Assembly: GCA_023432985.1 (NCBI GenBank)
Contig: JAEZEQ010000042.1
Location: 1-64,000, forward strand
Direction: 5' to 3'
DNA from: Bacteroidota bacterium
GTDB taxonomy: Bacteria; Bacteroidota; Bacteroidia; CAIKAF01
DNA length: 64,000 nt
In this document: positions 25,621-34,256 of the stretch, piece by piece
How the letters are laid out: each line of letters begins with the position of its first letter
Numbering within the stretch: the stretch's first letter is position 1
The notes under the pieces: model-generated
The model's database searches: none
Seen by the model: only the letters and a program-made list of their open reading frames with translations
Told to the model about the DNA's origin: nothing
Position numbers and translations under genes: made by a program

Positions 25621-26733
25621 ATGAAAAAAGCTTTAATAACGGGAATTACCGGACAGGATGGTGCTTATTTGGCCGAGCTGCTTTTATCTAAAGGCTATGA
25701 AGTACACGGTGTTAAGCGTCGTAGCTCCTTGTTTAATACCGATCGTATTGACCACTTATATCAAGACCCTCATGATAGCGAGGTGAAGTTTAAATTGCAT
25801 TTTGGCGACTTGAGCGACAGTATGAATTTAACCAGATTGATTCAGGAAATTCAACCCGACGAAATTTACAATCTGGGCGCTATGAGTCATGTCCGCGTCA
25901 GCTTCGACACCCCCGAATATACGGCCAATGTAGATGGCATAGGCACCTTGCGTATATTGGAAGCGGTGCGTTTACTCGGACTTAGTGAAAAAACCAAAAT
26001 TTATCAGGCCTCTACATCCGAATTATATGGATTGGTGCAGGAAATTCCCCAGAGAGAAACTACGCCTTTTTATCCCCGTTCCCCTTATGCTTGTGCCAAA
26101 TTATATGCATACTGGATTACCGTAAATTATAGAGAAGCCTATAATATGTTTGCCGTAAACGGCATTTTATTCAACCACGAATCACCCTTGAGAGGGGAAA
26201 CCTTTGTAACCCGAAAAATAACCCGAGGGGTTGCCAAAATAGCGTTGGGACTTCAATCCTGTCTTTTTTTAGGAAACCTTAGTGCACAAAGAGATTGGGG
26301 ACATGCCAAAGATTATGTAAAAGCCATGTACCTGATGCTTCAACAAGAAAAACCGGAAGATTTTGTGATCGCCAGCGGAATCACAACCTCGGTGCGCGAT
26401 TTTGCCGCAATGGCTTTTGCCGAACTGGGCATAGAAATCGAATTCAGCGGCGAAGGAGCAGAAGAAATGGGAATAGTTAAAGCCTGTCACAACGATCAAT
26501 ATAAAGTACCCATTGGACAAACCGTTGTTAAGGTAGACCCACATTATTTCAGACCTACTGAGGTAGACCTGCTGATAGGCGACCCAACCAAAGCCAAAAC
26601 CAAACTGAATTGGGAATTGGAATTTGATTTAGCTTCTCTGGTAAAAGACATGGTAAGCAGTGATGTGGAGCTGTTTAAACGCGATGCGTATTTATTGAAA
26701 GGAGGACATAAAATTTTCAATTATCATGAGTAA
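25621..26733 (+). CDS. gmd: GDP-mannose 4,6-dehydratase
   Basis: 370 residues. This NADP-dependent short-chain dehydrogenase turns GDP-D-mannose into GDP-4-keto-6-deoxy-mannose, the first step to GDP-L-fucose. Signatures: ALITGITGQDGAYLAELLL with the Rossmann glycines, VHGVKRRSS, YQASTSELYG, and the catalytic YxxxK in SPYACAKLYAYW; LFNHESPLRGETFVTRK is a further family block. The ATG at 25621 follows a -7 box; its 3' end overlaps fcl by eight bases. The product supplies fucose for surface glycans. Confidence 0.96.
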   Translation: MKKALITGITGQDGAYLAELLLSKGYEVHGVKRRSSLFNTDRIDHLYQDPHDSEVKFKLHFGDLSDSMNLTRLIQEIQPDEIYNLGAMSHVRVSFDTPEYTANVDGIGTLRILEAVRLLGLSEKTKIYQASTSELYGLVQEIPQRETTPFYPRSPYACAKLYAYWITVNYREAYNMFAVNGILFNHESPLRGETFVTRKITRGVAKIALGLQSCLFLGNLSAQRDWGHAKDYVKAMYLMLQQEKPEDFVIASGITTSVRDFAAMAFAELGIEIEFSGEGAEEMGIVKACHNDQYKVPIGQTVVKVDPHYFRPTEVDLLIGDPTKAKTKLNWELEFDLASLVKDMVSSDVELFKRDAYLLKGGHKIFNYHE

Positions 26734-27682
26734 TTTGGCCGATAAAAAGGCATCTATCTTCGTTGCCGGAGCAAATGGCATGGTGGGTTCTGCCATAGTT
26801 AGAGCTCTTAAAAATGAAGCATATGAGAATATACTCTGCCCCTCTTCCAAAGAGCTGGACCTGACCAAACAGTCTGATGTACATGCCTGGTTCGAAAAGA
26901 ATAAACCCGAATACGTATTTTTAGCCGCCGCTAAAGTGGGTGGCATAATGGCAAACAATACTTTTAGAGCCGATTTTCTATATACTAATCTGATGATTGA
27001 GGCAAATGTTATTCATGCAGCTCATTTGTATGGGGTAAAAAAACTCCTCTTCCTCGGTTCTTCCTGTATTTATCCCAAAATGGCTCCACAGCCACTTAAG
27101 GAGGAGTCGTTGCTGACGGGCGAACTGGAATATACCAACGAACCCTATGCCATTGCCAAAATTGCCGGAATAAAACTGGTGGAAAATTACCGAAAACAAT
27201 ACGGGCATGATTTTATTTCGGCTATGCCTACCAATTTATACGGACCTAACGATAATTACGACTTACAAAATTCGCACGTACTTCCTGCACTTATTAGAAA
27301 GTTTCATGAAGCCAAAATTTCACAAAAAGAAGAGGTCATAATCTGGGGTAGCGGTTCGCCCAAAAGAGAATTTTTGCACGTAGACGATCTGGCTAAAGCT
27401 TGTCTCTTTTTAATGGAAAAATATGAAGGCGATGAATGGGTAAATATTGGCATTGGCGAAGATATTTCCATTAAAGAATTGGGACATTTAATCCAAAAAA
27501 TCGTCGGTTTTGAAGGGAAAATTGTTTTTGACAAGACCAAACCCGACGGTACACCCAGAAAACTCATGGATGTAAGTAAAATCAATTCCTACGGTTGGAA
27601 AGCCAAAATAAATCTTGAAGATGGGATTCGTTCTGTATACGAACTCTTCAAAAAAGAATATACAGAATCTGATTTTTCTTAA
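26726..27682 (+). CDS. fcl: GDP-L-fucose synthase
   Basis: 318 residues. The enzyme epimerises and reduces GDP-4-keto-6-deoxy-mannose to GDP-L-fucose with NADPH. FVAGANGMVGSAIVRAL is the Rossmann motif, AAAKVGGIMANN and FLGSSCIYPKMAPQP are family blocks (Ser and Cys of the active site), and PYAIAKIAGIKL holds the YxxxK pair. It overlaps gmd, so the two-step pathway is one translation unit. Its stop overlaps by three bases the stop of the convergent cysteine-rich gene. Confidence 0.96.
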   Translation: MSNLADKKASIFVAGANGMVGSAIVRALKNEAYENILCPSSKELDLTKQSDVHAWFEKNKPEYVFLAAAKVGGIMANNTFRADFLYTNLMIEANVIHAAHLYGVKKLLFLGSSCIYPKMAPQPLKEESLLTGELEYTNEPYAIAKIAGIKLVENYRKQYGHDFISAMPTNLYGPNDNYDLQNSHVLPALIRKFHEAKISQKEEVIIWGSGSPKREFLHVDDLAKACLFLMEKYEGDEWVNIGIGEDISIKELGHLIQKIVGFEGKIVFDKTKPDGTPRKLMDVSKINSYGWKAKINLEDGIRSVYELFKKEYTESDFS

Positions 27683-27807
27683 TCATTCGGGCATTTTTTG
27701 CACCGCTTCCCTTTCTTGTATTTTTTGCAACAATCCTTTTTTTTCGGGTCATTGCAAGCACAAGGACAAAGCCATTCCTGTTCGCTTTTTATTTCTTGCA
27801 TCTTCAT
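27679..27807 (-). CDS. Cysteine- and lysine-rich 42-residue protein
   Basis: Minus strand from ATG 27807, stop at 27679-27681. The first 13 residues are ordinary (MKMQEIKSEQEWL); then come seven cysteines in 26 residues: CPCAC, DCCKKYKKGKRCKKCP. There is no signal peptide or membrane segment, so the cysteines should bind metal (Zn or Fe-S) in the cytoplasm. A TATCTTTG box (27814-27821) stands six bases before the ATG, strong support for expression. I recall similar short CCxKYxKKGKxCxxCP tails in other Bacteroidota proteins, but cannot name a family. Its stop overlaps the fcl stop, and the upstream neighbour on this strand is the subtilase gene. Confidence 0.65.
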   Translation of the reverse strand: MKMQEIKSEQEWLCPCACNDPKKKDCCKKYKKGKRCKKCPND

Positions 27808-27813
27808 CGATGT

Positions 27814-27821
27814 CAAAGATA
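27814..27821 (-). promoter_or_regulatory. TAnnTTTG promoter -7 box for the cysteine-rich gene
   Basis: TATCTTTG on the minus strand, six bases before the ATG at 27807. No clear TTTG upstream element at the usual spacing. Confidence 0.6.
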
Positions 27822-27875
27822 TAGCAAATTGTATTTTCTTATTTAAAATGGAGAAATTTCACCCGATTAGGGGAG

Positions 27876-29573
27876 TTATTTTTGAATGAGCAATTTACTG
27901 CTGAAGCGGTTCTTTCCTTCGCGTAGGGTAATAATATACACCCCGTCGTTTATATTATCCGGAAGTTGAAGCGGAATGGCATGCATAGATTTTGCCGGCA
28001 AGATGCTATCTTGTTGTATCAGGGTTTTGCCTTGCATATCGCTTAATCGGATTGTGTATTTTTTTTCTTGAAGTGAAAAGAAGTTGATCATTACCTTATC
28101 GCCTGCATTTGGATTTGGGAAAAGTGTAAGTTCCTGATTTTTGTAATACTCTTCTCCAACGGCATTTTTTAGAATCAAATCGGCATATCCTATATTGGGA
28201 ATTCCATATCCATAATCGGCATTTGGATTAGTGTATCGATCGGCACTTTGAATAAGCGCATGGTAAATTTGCATATTTGTTGCATCGGGGTTGGCTTGCC
28301 AAAGGGTTGCTGCGGCACCCGCTAAAACCGGCCCACTAAAAGAGGTTCCATTGCTGGGTCCCACTCCCCCACCCGACAAGGCCACCAGGGTCGATTGACC
28401 CATCGCGCATATATCCGGTTTTACACGTCCGTCTACACGGGGACCGCGGGAACTGAACGAGGCAATCTGGCGATCGGCCTTCACCGCACCAATGGCCAAA
28501 ACACTATCGCCATCTGCGGGCGCTCCTATATATCTCCAGGTAGTATTACCCGAATTCCCCGCACTATTAATAACCAAAATGCCCTTAGATGCCGCTCTGT
28601 CCGCCGCTTTGGTTATCACAGTGCTATTCCCGTCCAAATCGGCATAGCTATGGTTATCGCCCGGAAAATCGAAGGTGGTATAACCGAGCGAACTATTAAT
28701 TATATCTGCACCGGCACTATCGGCCCATACAGCAGCCGCTTCCCAATTATACTCCTCAACCACACTTTCCGTCGCCGCATCTTCGGTTCGCAATAAATAA
28801 AACTGCGCCTGAGGTGCCGTACCTATCAATTCCCCGGGTACATATCCGGCTATACAAGACAATACACTCATGCCGTGCGAATTATCTTCGTAAACTGAAC
28901 TCTCATTCAGTACAAAATCCCATGTTCCCAATATTTGACCATTTTCTCTAATACGCTCGAAAGCAGGCAATTCATCTACCTTGTAAAATCCGGCATCCAA
29001 AACAGCAATGCGTAAACCTTCGCCTAAAAAATTCTTGCGATGCATATAATCGACACCCAACATAGAAACCTGGGTAAAACTATTTCCATAATTCATTTCC
29101 TCTACATTCCCCCAACTTGCCTTTTTCACATTGGCATTTCCCATTTCTAAACCCGAACCGGCAGCCTTCTTCGTGTTTTGTTCGCTACGGGGGTGACTAT
29201 ACACTTGTTTCACATCACGCACAAAAGACAATTCGGTCAGTTTACTTACCAAAGACGTGTCGAAGCTGCCCACCACGATAAAATTACTCCAGTTTCCTTT
29301 ATTAATATAATCGAATCCAAGATTCAGCACCGATTTAATATAAGACGGAGACACAGGCAGGTCCGATTCATCGACGGCAATCTGTGCTTTAGCTCTGCGT
29401 TCGAGAGCCCGTTGCGATAAAAAAGCTTCCGGATTATCTATACTATAGGGCGATTGCGCTTTATCCTTGAAATAAACGGCATATTTTTTATACAAAACTT
29501 GTTGATTTTGTGCGGAAACAAAGCTATTGCACACAAAAAGGGTAAGCAAGAAAATAGAAACTTTATAAAACAT
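27876..29573 (-). CDS. Secreted subtilisin-like (S8) serine peptidase with T9SS sorting domain
   Basis: 565 residues. Signal peptide (1-22, ending FVSAQ), a propeptide-like region to about 160, then the S8 domain with the complete triad: Asp193 in AVLDAGF, His233 in NSHGMSVLSC and Ser411 in NGTSFSGPVLAG; Asn340 in NSAGN forms the oxyanion hole. The C-terminal 80 residues are a T9SS type A sorting domain (LFPNPNAGDK, DMQGKTL, GVYIITLREG). It should be exported by Sec, passed through SprA and fixed to or released from the cell surface. A TATATTTG box (29591-29598) lies 17 bases upstream. Substrates unknown. Confidence 0.95.
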   Translation of the reverse strand: MFYKVSIFLLTLFVCNSFVSAQNQQVLYKKYAVYFKDKAQSPYSIDNPEAFLSQRALERRAKAQIAVDESDLPVSPSYIKSVLNLGFDYINKGNWSNFIVVGSFDTSLVSKLTELSFVRDVKQVYSHPRSEQNTKKAAGSGLEMGNANVKKASWGNVEEMNYGNSFTQVSMLGVDYMHRKNFLGEGLRIAVLDAGFYKVDELPAFERIRENGQILGTWDFVLNESSVYEDNSHGMSVLSCIAGYVPGELIGTAPQAQFYLLRTEDAATESVVEEYNWEAAAVWADSAGADIINSSLGYTTFDFPGDNHSYADLDGNSTVITKAADRAASKGILVINSAGNSGNTTWRYIGAPADGDSVLAIGAVKADRQIASFSSRGPRVDGRVKPDICAMGQSTLVALSGGGVGPSNGTSFSGPVLAGAAATLWQANPDATNMQIYHALIQSADRYTNPNADYGYGIPNIGYADLILKNAVGEEYYKNQELTLFPNPNAGDKVMINFFSLQEKKYTIRLSDMQGKTLIQQDSILPAKSMHAIPLQLPDNINDGVYIITLREGKNRFSSKLLIQK

Positions 29574-29590
29574 AAGAATAGAATATAAAT

Positions 29591-29598
29591 CAAATATA
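29591..29598 (-). promoter_or_regulatory. TAnnTTTG promoter -7 box for the subtilase
   Basis: TATATTTG on the minus strand, leaving a leader of about ten bases before the ATG at 29573. Confidence 0.5.
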
Positions 29599-29645
29599 AA
29601 ACTAATTGGAATGCCGGAAAGATAATTACGGGGAAATTAACAGGC

Positions 29646-30374
29646 TTATTCTATTCCGTAGGAGTTCAATTGCATGCGGTATATCTGCCCTTTTTTAATT
29701 TTCTGCAATACAGGCAAATAAAGCGTATCGGTTCCCACTTTATCGTTATACACCGATTCAACATGAATCAATTCCCGGAGTACCAATCCCCTATTCTTTC
29801 CATAAAATTCGCGAAAAGAATACATATCGATCAGGGAAGTATAGGAGGCTTTACTTTGAACATTAAGCAGGGAGTCGTATTGTATTCCTGCAATCAGAGT
29901 ATCAATAAATAAACGGGGATAACTGAATTGTTCTTCACCAAGGAAATTATATCGGTTTCGGTCCCAACTGACATTTTTTCGGAAGGGATATTGCAAAAGA
30001 ACATAGGGAATATTTTCGACTACTTTCACCGCATGTGTAGGTTCCAGATATGTCCAATAAGCCCTGGGCACACCCCATGCATCAGTGGAATTTTGGCGTC
30101 GATAACTTTCGAGACGCATAACTGTTTTTCCTTCAGAAGTAGTAAAATAGTCGTCCATTTTCTCTTTAATCTGAAATTGAACAGAAATCGTGTCCAGATT
30201 AAAATCGTCGTAGGCGGTGGAATCTACATCGTAAATAACAAAGCGACCTTTTTCAATAGGATAATATGCCGCATAATTTTCCCCTTCGATTACTTCGGGT
30301 TTAGCGCAAGAAAACCAAGTTAAAACAAGAAATCCTATAGGCAAAAAACGAAATAAACTAGTACAAATCGACAT
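29646..30374 (-). CDS. Hypothetical lipoprotein, paralogue of the gene upstream
   Basis: 242 residues from ATG 30374. The frame continues upstream to 30407, but the shorter form starts a good lipoprotein signal (MSICTSLFRFLPIGFLVLTW) with lipobox FSC and overlaps the preceding stop by 17 bases. The mature part begins with YYPIEKGRFVIYDVDST, which lines up with YAPVDLGRQYEYEVDSS of the neighbour, so the two arose by tandem duplication and diverged widely. Rich in Tyr and charged residues, probably beta-rich, facing the periplasm or the surface. No function is recognised. Confidence 0.75.
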   Translation of the reverse strand: MSICTSLFRFLPIGFLVLTWFSCAKPEVIEGENYAAYYPIEKGRFVIYDVDSTAYDDFNLDTISVQFQIKEKMDDYFTTSEGKTVMRLESYRRQNSTDAWGVPRAYWTYLEPTHAVKVVENIPYVLLQYPFRKNVSWDRNRYNFLGEEQFSYPRLFIDTLIAGIQYDSLLNVQSKASYTSLIDMYSFREFYGKNRGLVLRELIHVESVYNDKVGTDTLYLPVLQKIKKGQIYRMQLNSYGIE

Positions 30375-31080
30375 GCGATTTAAGGGTTTTAACATATTTG
30401 TATCCACTTTCGATACGTTGTTCTATTGGTACATTTGCCCAGTTGGGGACATCCGTTTTCCCTTTCAGGTATATATCTTCCTTATAGATAAGTCCCACAT
30501 TATGGGCATAAATTTCCTTACTCGAAATGCTGTAAATGGAATCTGTATATTCGGCTTGAGCCAGGGTAAGACAATGCGGGAAGCTGCCGGCAGTAACACT
30601 ATAACTATGTTCGATCATAGTAGCCGTCCAATACTCGGGAGTCAGCAAATTTTTGGCATTTCTATTCAAGCTGTCTTCGGCTTTAAGCGGGGAAACAAGG
30701 AGAATAAATTTCTCATTATTTTGAGTGCGCTCCACCGTATATTGCTTGGCAGTTTTATTGTAATATTTTTGGATATAGGCATAGCCGGAGAGTTGATATC
30801 CGCCTAAGTTTCCTCCATCCCTTTCCATTTTAATCCGTGTTTGGAGTCCGCCCGTATTATCGGGGACATCCGTTTCGTAAGTTTCGCGGTATCGGAAGCT
30901 GACAACTCCGCTTGAGTCTGTGGTCCAAAAAGAACTATCCACCTCATATTCATATTGCCTACCCAAGTCGACAGGAGCATACAATGTATGATCTTCTAAA
31001 TCGGGTTCCGTTTCTTTCTTACAAGAAACAACAAAAAGAGATACAGAAAAAAGGGCCAAGAAAACATTTCTTAGGTTCAT
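30358..31080 (-). CDS. Hypothetical lipoprotein
   Basis: 240 residues. Clear lipoprotein signal: NVFLALFSVSLFVVSC with the lipobox Cys near residue 20, followed by KKETEPDLED, an acidic stretch of the kind that can send lipoproteins to the surface in Bacteroidota (inference). The mature domain starts with PVDLGRQYEYEVDS, shared with the downstream paralogue. A TATATTTG box (31100-31107) lies 19 bases upstream, so this gene heads a two-gene unit. Function unknown. Confidence 0.78.
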   Translation of the reverse strand: MNLRNVFLALFSVSLFVVSCKKETEPDLEDHTLYAPVDLGRQYEYEVDSSFWTTDSSGVVSFRYRETYETDVPDNTGGLQTRIKMERDGGNLGGYQLSGYAYIQKYYNKTAKQYTVERTQNNEKFILLVSPLKAEDSLNRNAKNLLTPEYWTATMIEHSYSVTAGSFPHCLTLAQAEYTDSIYSISSKEIYAHNVGLIYKEDIYLKGKTDVPNWANVPIEQRIESGYKYVKTLKSHVDLY

Positions 31081-31099
31081 GGTTCGATAGTTTATTAAT

Positions 31100-31107
31100 C
31101 AAATATA
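31100..31107 (-). promoter_or_regulatory. TAnnTTTG promoter -7 box for the lipoprotein pair
   Basis: TATATTTG on the minus strand, 19 bases before the ATG at 31080. Confidence 0.5.
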
Positions 31108-31133
31108 CAAAACAAGTTAAATTACACAAGAAA

Positions 31134-32225
31134 TCAACTCAAAATAAATCCGCCCGCTACCACATCATTGCCTTCGTAAAACACTGCGCTTTGTCCGGGC
31201 GTCACTGCGCTTACCTCTTCAAGGAATTTTGCACGTATCATATTTCCTTCATGAAACAAAATGGCCGGTGCTCCTTTGTCCTTATATCTGATTTTACCGA
31301 GAACCTTCATTCCCTCTTCAATCTGTGCATATTTCCCAAAATTCAGATCGCGCACATAAATTTCCGTGGCTGTTAAATCTTCCTCATCGCCGAGTGTAAC
31401 CGTATTGGCGTCGGGGTCAATTTTCACCACAAATTTGGGTTTCCCCATTGCAATACCGAGGCCTTTTCTTTGCCCTATGGTATAGAAGGGATAGCCTTCA
31501 TGTTTTCCGATAATATTTCCCTGCATGTCGAGGTAATTTCCACCGGCCACTCTTTCTTCGAGTCCTTCCACCTTACGTTTCAGAAATCCTCTATAATCGT
31601 TATCGGGGATAAAGCAAATCTCATAGCTTTCGGCTTTTTTCGACAGTGCTTCATATCCGTATGCGCGCGCCATATCTCTGATTTCCGTTTTTCTGAATTT
31701 ACCCAATGGCAGAATGGTACGTGCCAGCGCTTCTTGGCTCAGACCCCAAAGCACATAACTTTGGTCTTTACTTTCATCGAGCCCTTTCGACACCACATAA
31801 CGTCCATTTTCGAGGCGCACCTGTGCATAATGTCCGGTGGCAATATAGGCGCAATTCAACTGATCGGCGCGTTTCAGTAAAGCATCCCATTTAATATGCG
31901 TATTGCATAAAATACAGGGATTCGGAGTGCGTCCTGCTATATATTCATGCGTAAAATTGTCGATAATATAATCGCCGAATTCTTCTCTTATATCCAAAAT
32001 AAAATGCGGAAAGCCCTTATCTACGGCCAGGGCCCGGGCGTCATTGATATCGTCGAGACTGCAACAACCCGTGGTTTTGCGTTCGCCTCCCGAGGAAGCA
32101 TAATCCCATGTTTTCATGGTAATACCAATTACCTCATAACCTTGCTCGTGCAACATAAGTGCGGCCACGCTGCTGTCGATTCCGCCACTCATGGCCACCA
32201 ATACTCTTTTATTCTCTGATTCCAT
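31134..32225 (-). CDS. mnmA: tRNA-specific 2-thiouridylase MnmA
   Basis: 363 residues. It thiolates U34 of tRNA-Lys, -Glu and -Gln using ATP and a persulfide donor. PP-loop AMSGGIDSSVAALML at about 11-25; TPNPCILCNTHIKW near residue 100 with the nucleophilic Cys; ESYEICFIPDNDYRGFL near 200 with the second catalytic Cys; YTIGQRKGLGIA and PGQSAVFYEGNDVVAGG at the C terminus. Its start overlaps the end of the YwqK-like gene by 17 bases, so they share a message. The tRNA-Gln(TTG) encoded at 47.4 kb is one of its expected substrates. Confidence 0.96.
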   Translation of the reverse strand: MESENKRVLVAMSGGIDSSVAALMLHEQGYEVIGITMKTWDYASSGGERKTTGCCSLDDINDARALAVDKGFPHFILDIREEFGDYIIDNFTHEYIAGRTPNPCILCNTHIKWDALLKRADQLNCAYIATGHYAQVRLENGRYVVSKGLDESKDQSYVLWGLSQEALARTILPLGKFRKTEIRDMARAYGYEALSKKAESYEICFIPDNDYRGFLKRKVEGLEERVAGGNYLDMQGNIIGKHEGYPFYTIGQRKGLGIAMGKPKFVVKIDPDANTVTLGDEEDLTATEIYVRDLNFGKYAQIEEGMKVLGKIRYKDKGAPAILFHEGNMIRAKFLEEVSAVTPGQSAVFYEGNDVVAGGFILS

Positions 32226-32973
32226 CCGGAGTTTCCACTTTAATCGGCTTTAGAGGTGCAGTTTCAATAATGGCATCTTTGCCATTCGCTCCTCCATGCC
32301 TGTATACAACTTTATTTTTGGGCAAGCCTTTTTCATCATACTGCACCCATAAACCATGCCTTTTCCCATTTGCATCATGCGTACCTTGGACTTGTTTATT
32401 TCCATTCGGATGAAAATACAAAGCAGGCCCGACACAAATACCATTCTTATACATCACTTCGCTATGCAAAGATCCGCTAGGATAATATTGCTTAATTTTT
32501 TGATCTTTCGCACCGTTAACATAAGTCCCCTCTTCCATAATCTTATCCTGAAGATTTTGATAATAAATGCGGTATGGCCCGTTCAATACGCCATTAGTGT
32601 AATTTTCCACAGCGCGCAAACTTCCATCTTCGGCATACATTTTCCATTCTCCCGACTTGAGTTTATCCACATAAAGTCCTTCTCCCAATTTCACCCCACT
32701 ACTATCAAAAAGTACGGCCCAACAGCTTTTTCCATCCTCTTTATAATCCATTTCGGCGCGTAATTTTCCCGAAGGGAAATACATTTTGAATAAACCCTGA
32801 GGCAAATCGTCTTTATAGGTTCCTTCCGACTTAAGGACTTGATTGGGAAAATAACTTTTCCATACTCCTTGTTTTTTGCCCTTGACATCGGTCCGATTCA
32901 TATCTTGAGCAATGGCTGAAGACAAAAGAAAGAGCAAGAAAAAAGTGCTTAAAAAACCGGTTTTATTCATCAT
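32209..32973 (-). CDS. Secreted YwqK/MORN-like repeat protein
   Basis: 254 residues from ATG 32973. A signal peptide (NKTGFLSTFFLLFLLSSAIAQ) opens the protein. The rest is a run of about seven repeats of the form G-x-W-x-x-Y-x-x-x-G-x-L-x-x-E-x-x-Y-x-x-G (GVWKSYFPNQVLKSEGTYKD, GLFKMYFPSGKLRAEMDYKE and so on), the YwqK antitoxin-like/MORN type. Such repeats form beta-hairpin ribbons and bind proteins or lipids. A TACCTTTG box (32991-32998) places the transcript start after the earlier ATG at 32988, so 32973 or 32970 is the better start. Despite the family's name, no toxin is adjacent. Confidence 0.82.
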   Translation of the reverse strand: MMNKTGFLSTFFLLFLLSSAIAQDMNRTDVKGKKQGVWKSYFPNQVLKSEGTYKDDLPQGLFKMYFPSGKLRAEMDYKEDGKSCWAVLFDSSGVKLGEGLYVDKLKSGEWKMYAEDGSLRAVENYTNGVLNGPYRIYYQNLQDKIMEEGTYVNGAKDQKIKQYYPSGSLHSEVMYKNGICVGPALYFHPNGNKQVQGTHDANGKRHGLWVQYDEKGLPKNKVVYRHGGANGKDAIIETAPLKPIKVETPDGIRE

Positions 32974-32990
32974 CTTTAAGTGGTTCATTA

Positions 32991-32998
32991 CAAAGGTA
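32991..32998 (-). promoter_or_regulatory. TAnnTTTG promoter -7 box for the YwqK-like gene and mnmA
   Basis: TACCTTTG on the minus strand. Transcription should begin near 32985, which rules out the in-frame codons upstream as starts. Confidence 0.55.
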
Positions 32999-33099
32999 AC
33001 GCGTAGTTTCAAAGTATGTTTACTCATTAACGTAAAATAAAGAAATTTTATAAAATTAAAATAGCATAGGATAAAAAAACACTTTAAAAAATGGGAATA

Positions 33100-34086
33100 T
33101 CACAAATTCAATCCCTGTTTATTACCCTTTATTTTCACTTCCCAAAAATTTCTCAAAAATCCCCATCCGTATCCAAATAGCATGACAAAAGCGGCCATTA
33201 GAGATAAAAATCCAACATAAGGGCTTTTATTCTGCACCGAAGCCAGAATAAGATTAGCCATACTGTAAAACAATAGCATTAGGGCCGAAAGGCAAGATAA
33301 ATTGGGGCAAAGCAGATACTGAAAAGGAATAGAAATGCAGAACAGAAGAAAAGCAGATGGGAACATATGCGTCAGCTTTAACTCATTGGGATGTCTTTGC
33401 CAGATATTGATACGCGCAGCTCCGAAGCGGAATACTTGTTTAAAGAATTTCTTGAAATCGGTACGTCTTTTATGGTAGACAAAAGCATCCGGGATAAAAG
33501 CGCTTGCATAGCCTTTTTCGATCAGGCGCATACTGAGTTCAATATCCTCTCCACATTTAAAATCGGTGGCATAGCCCTGCACATCGAAGAAAGCCGATTT
33601 GCGTATGCCCATATTAAAGCCCCGGGGGTGAAAAACACCTATATGCTTTTTCGCACCGCGGATACCTCCTGTGGTCAGCACCGAGGTCATTGCATAATTA
33701 ATGGCTTTTTGTGTAGCTGTGAAATCGGCATGAGCTCTGTCGGGACCACCAAACAAATCGACCTTATTTTCTTCTAAAAATTTAGAAACATGCCGCAAAT
33801 AGTCGGCCGGAATCAGACAATCGCTGTCTAAAAAAATCAACCAATCGCCGCTTGCTTTTTCTGCAGCCCAGTTTCGGGCATCGCTTACGGGCAAAAACTT
33901 GCGGTATAAATAAACAAGATCTAAAGAAGATGTATATTTTTGCACCACCGGTTCCACGTCATTGTTCGGACTGCCATCCGCAATAATAACCTCGAAATGG
34001 ACATAATTTTGGGAACACAAACTTTCTAAGAATTCCTGAACCTCATCAGGTCTGGAAAAGGTGGGTGCAATTAAACTAAAACGCAT
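33100..34086 (-). CDS. Family 2 glycosyltransferase with C-terminal membrane segments
   Basis: 328 residues. GT-A signatures: RFSLIAPTFSRPDEVQEF at the N terminus, IIADGSPNND, the metal-binding DxD as FLDSDCLIP near residue 92, and GEDIELSMRLIEKGY near 185. Two or three hydrophobic segments after about residue 245 should hold it at the inner membrane. The ATG at 34086 stands six bases behind a TATCTTTG box. Product and acceptor unknown; a surface polysaccharide or protein O-glycan is likely. It is divergent from lon. Confidence 0.9.
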   Translation of the reverse strand: MRFSLIAPTFSRPDEVQEFLESLCSQNYVHFEVIIADGSPNNDVEPVVQKYTSSLDLVYLYRKFLPVSDARNWAAEKASGDWLIFLDSDCLIPADYLRHVSKFLEENKVDLFGGPDRAHADFTATQKAINYAMTSVLTTGGIRGAKKHIGVFHPRGFNMGIRKSAFFDVQGYATDFKCGEDIELSMRLIEKGYASAFIPDAFVYHKRRTDFKKFFKQVFRFGAARINIWQRHPNELKLTHMFPSAFLLFCISIPFQYLLCPNLSCLSALMLLFYSMANLILASVQNKSPYVGFLSLMAAFVMLFGYGWGFLRNFWEVKIKGNKQGLNL

Positions 34087-34092
34087 AAGCAA

Positions 34093-34100
34093 CAAAGATA
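34093..34100 (-). promoter_or_regulatory. TAnnTTTG promoter -7 box for the glycosyltransferase
   Basis: TATCTTTG on the minus strand, six bases before the ATG at 34086. Confidence 0.6.
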
Positions 34101-34157
34101 AAAGGAATATCTAAATTTTGCGTTATTTAGGCATCGATTTAGGAGGACGAAAAGAAA

Positions 34158-34234
34158 TGGCACGGCATTATAATTGATAAGGTAGGAAATCAAACAAAAA
34201 AGGTAAAGACCCGTCACAAATGCGACAAAATGTC
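34158..34234 (+). promoter_or_regulatory. Possible stress-regulatory region upstream of lon
   Basis: No TAnnTTTG box is seen before lon. Instead there is TGGCACG (34158-34164), like a sigma-54 -24 element but without a good -12 partner. CACAAATGCGACAAAA (34215-34230) resembles CACAAAGTGACAAAA upstream of dnaK (47306-47320). GACA-AAA-TGTC (34224-34234) is a short inverted repeat. Shared control of lon and dnaK is inferred only. Confidence 0.35.
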
Positions 34235-34256
34235 TTAACTGATAAAACAAAACTAT

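Noticed and set aside
32209..33027. Toxin-antitoxin system at the YwqK-like gene
   Set aside because: The family name is historical; no toxin gene is next to it and the protein has a secretion signal.
34158..34173. Sigma-54 promoter before lon
   Set aside because: TGGCACG fits the -24 element but the base pair expected at -12 (GC) is TA; no activator gene is near.
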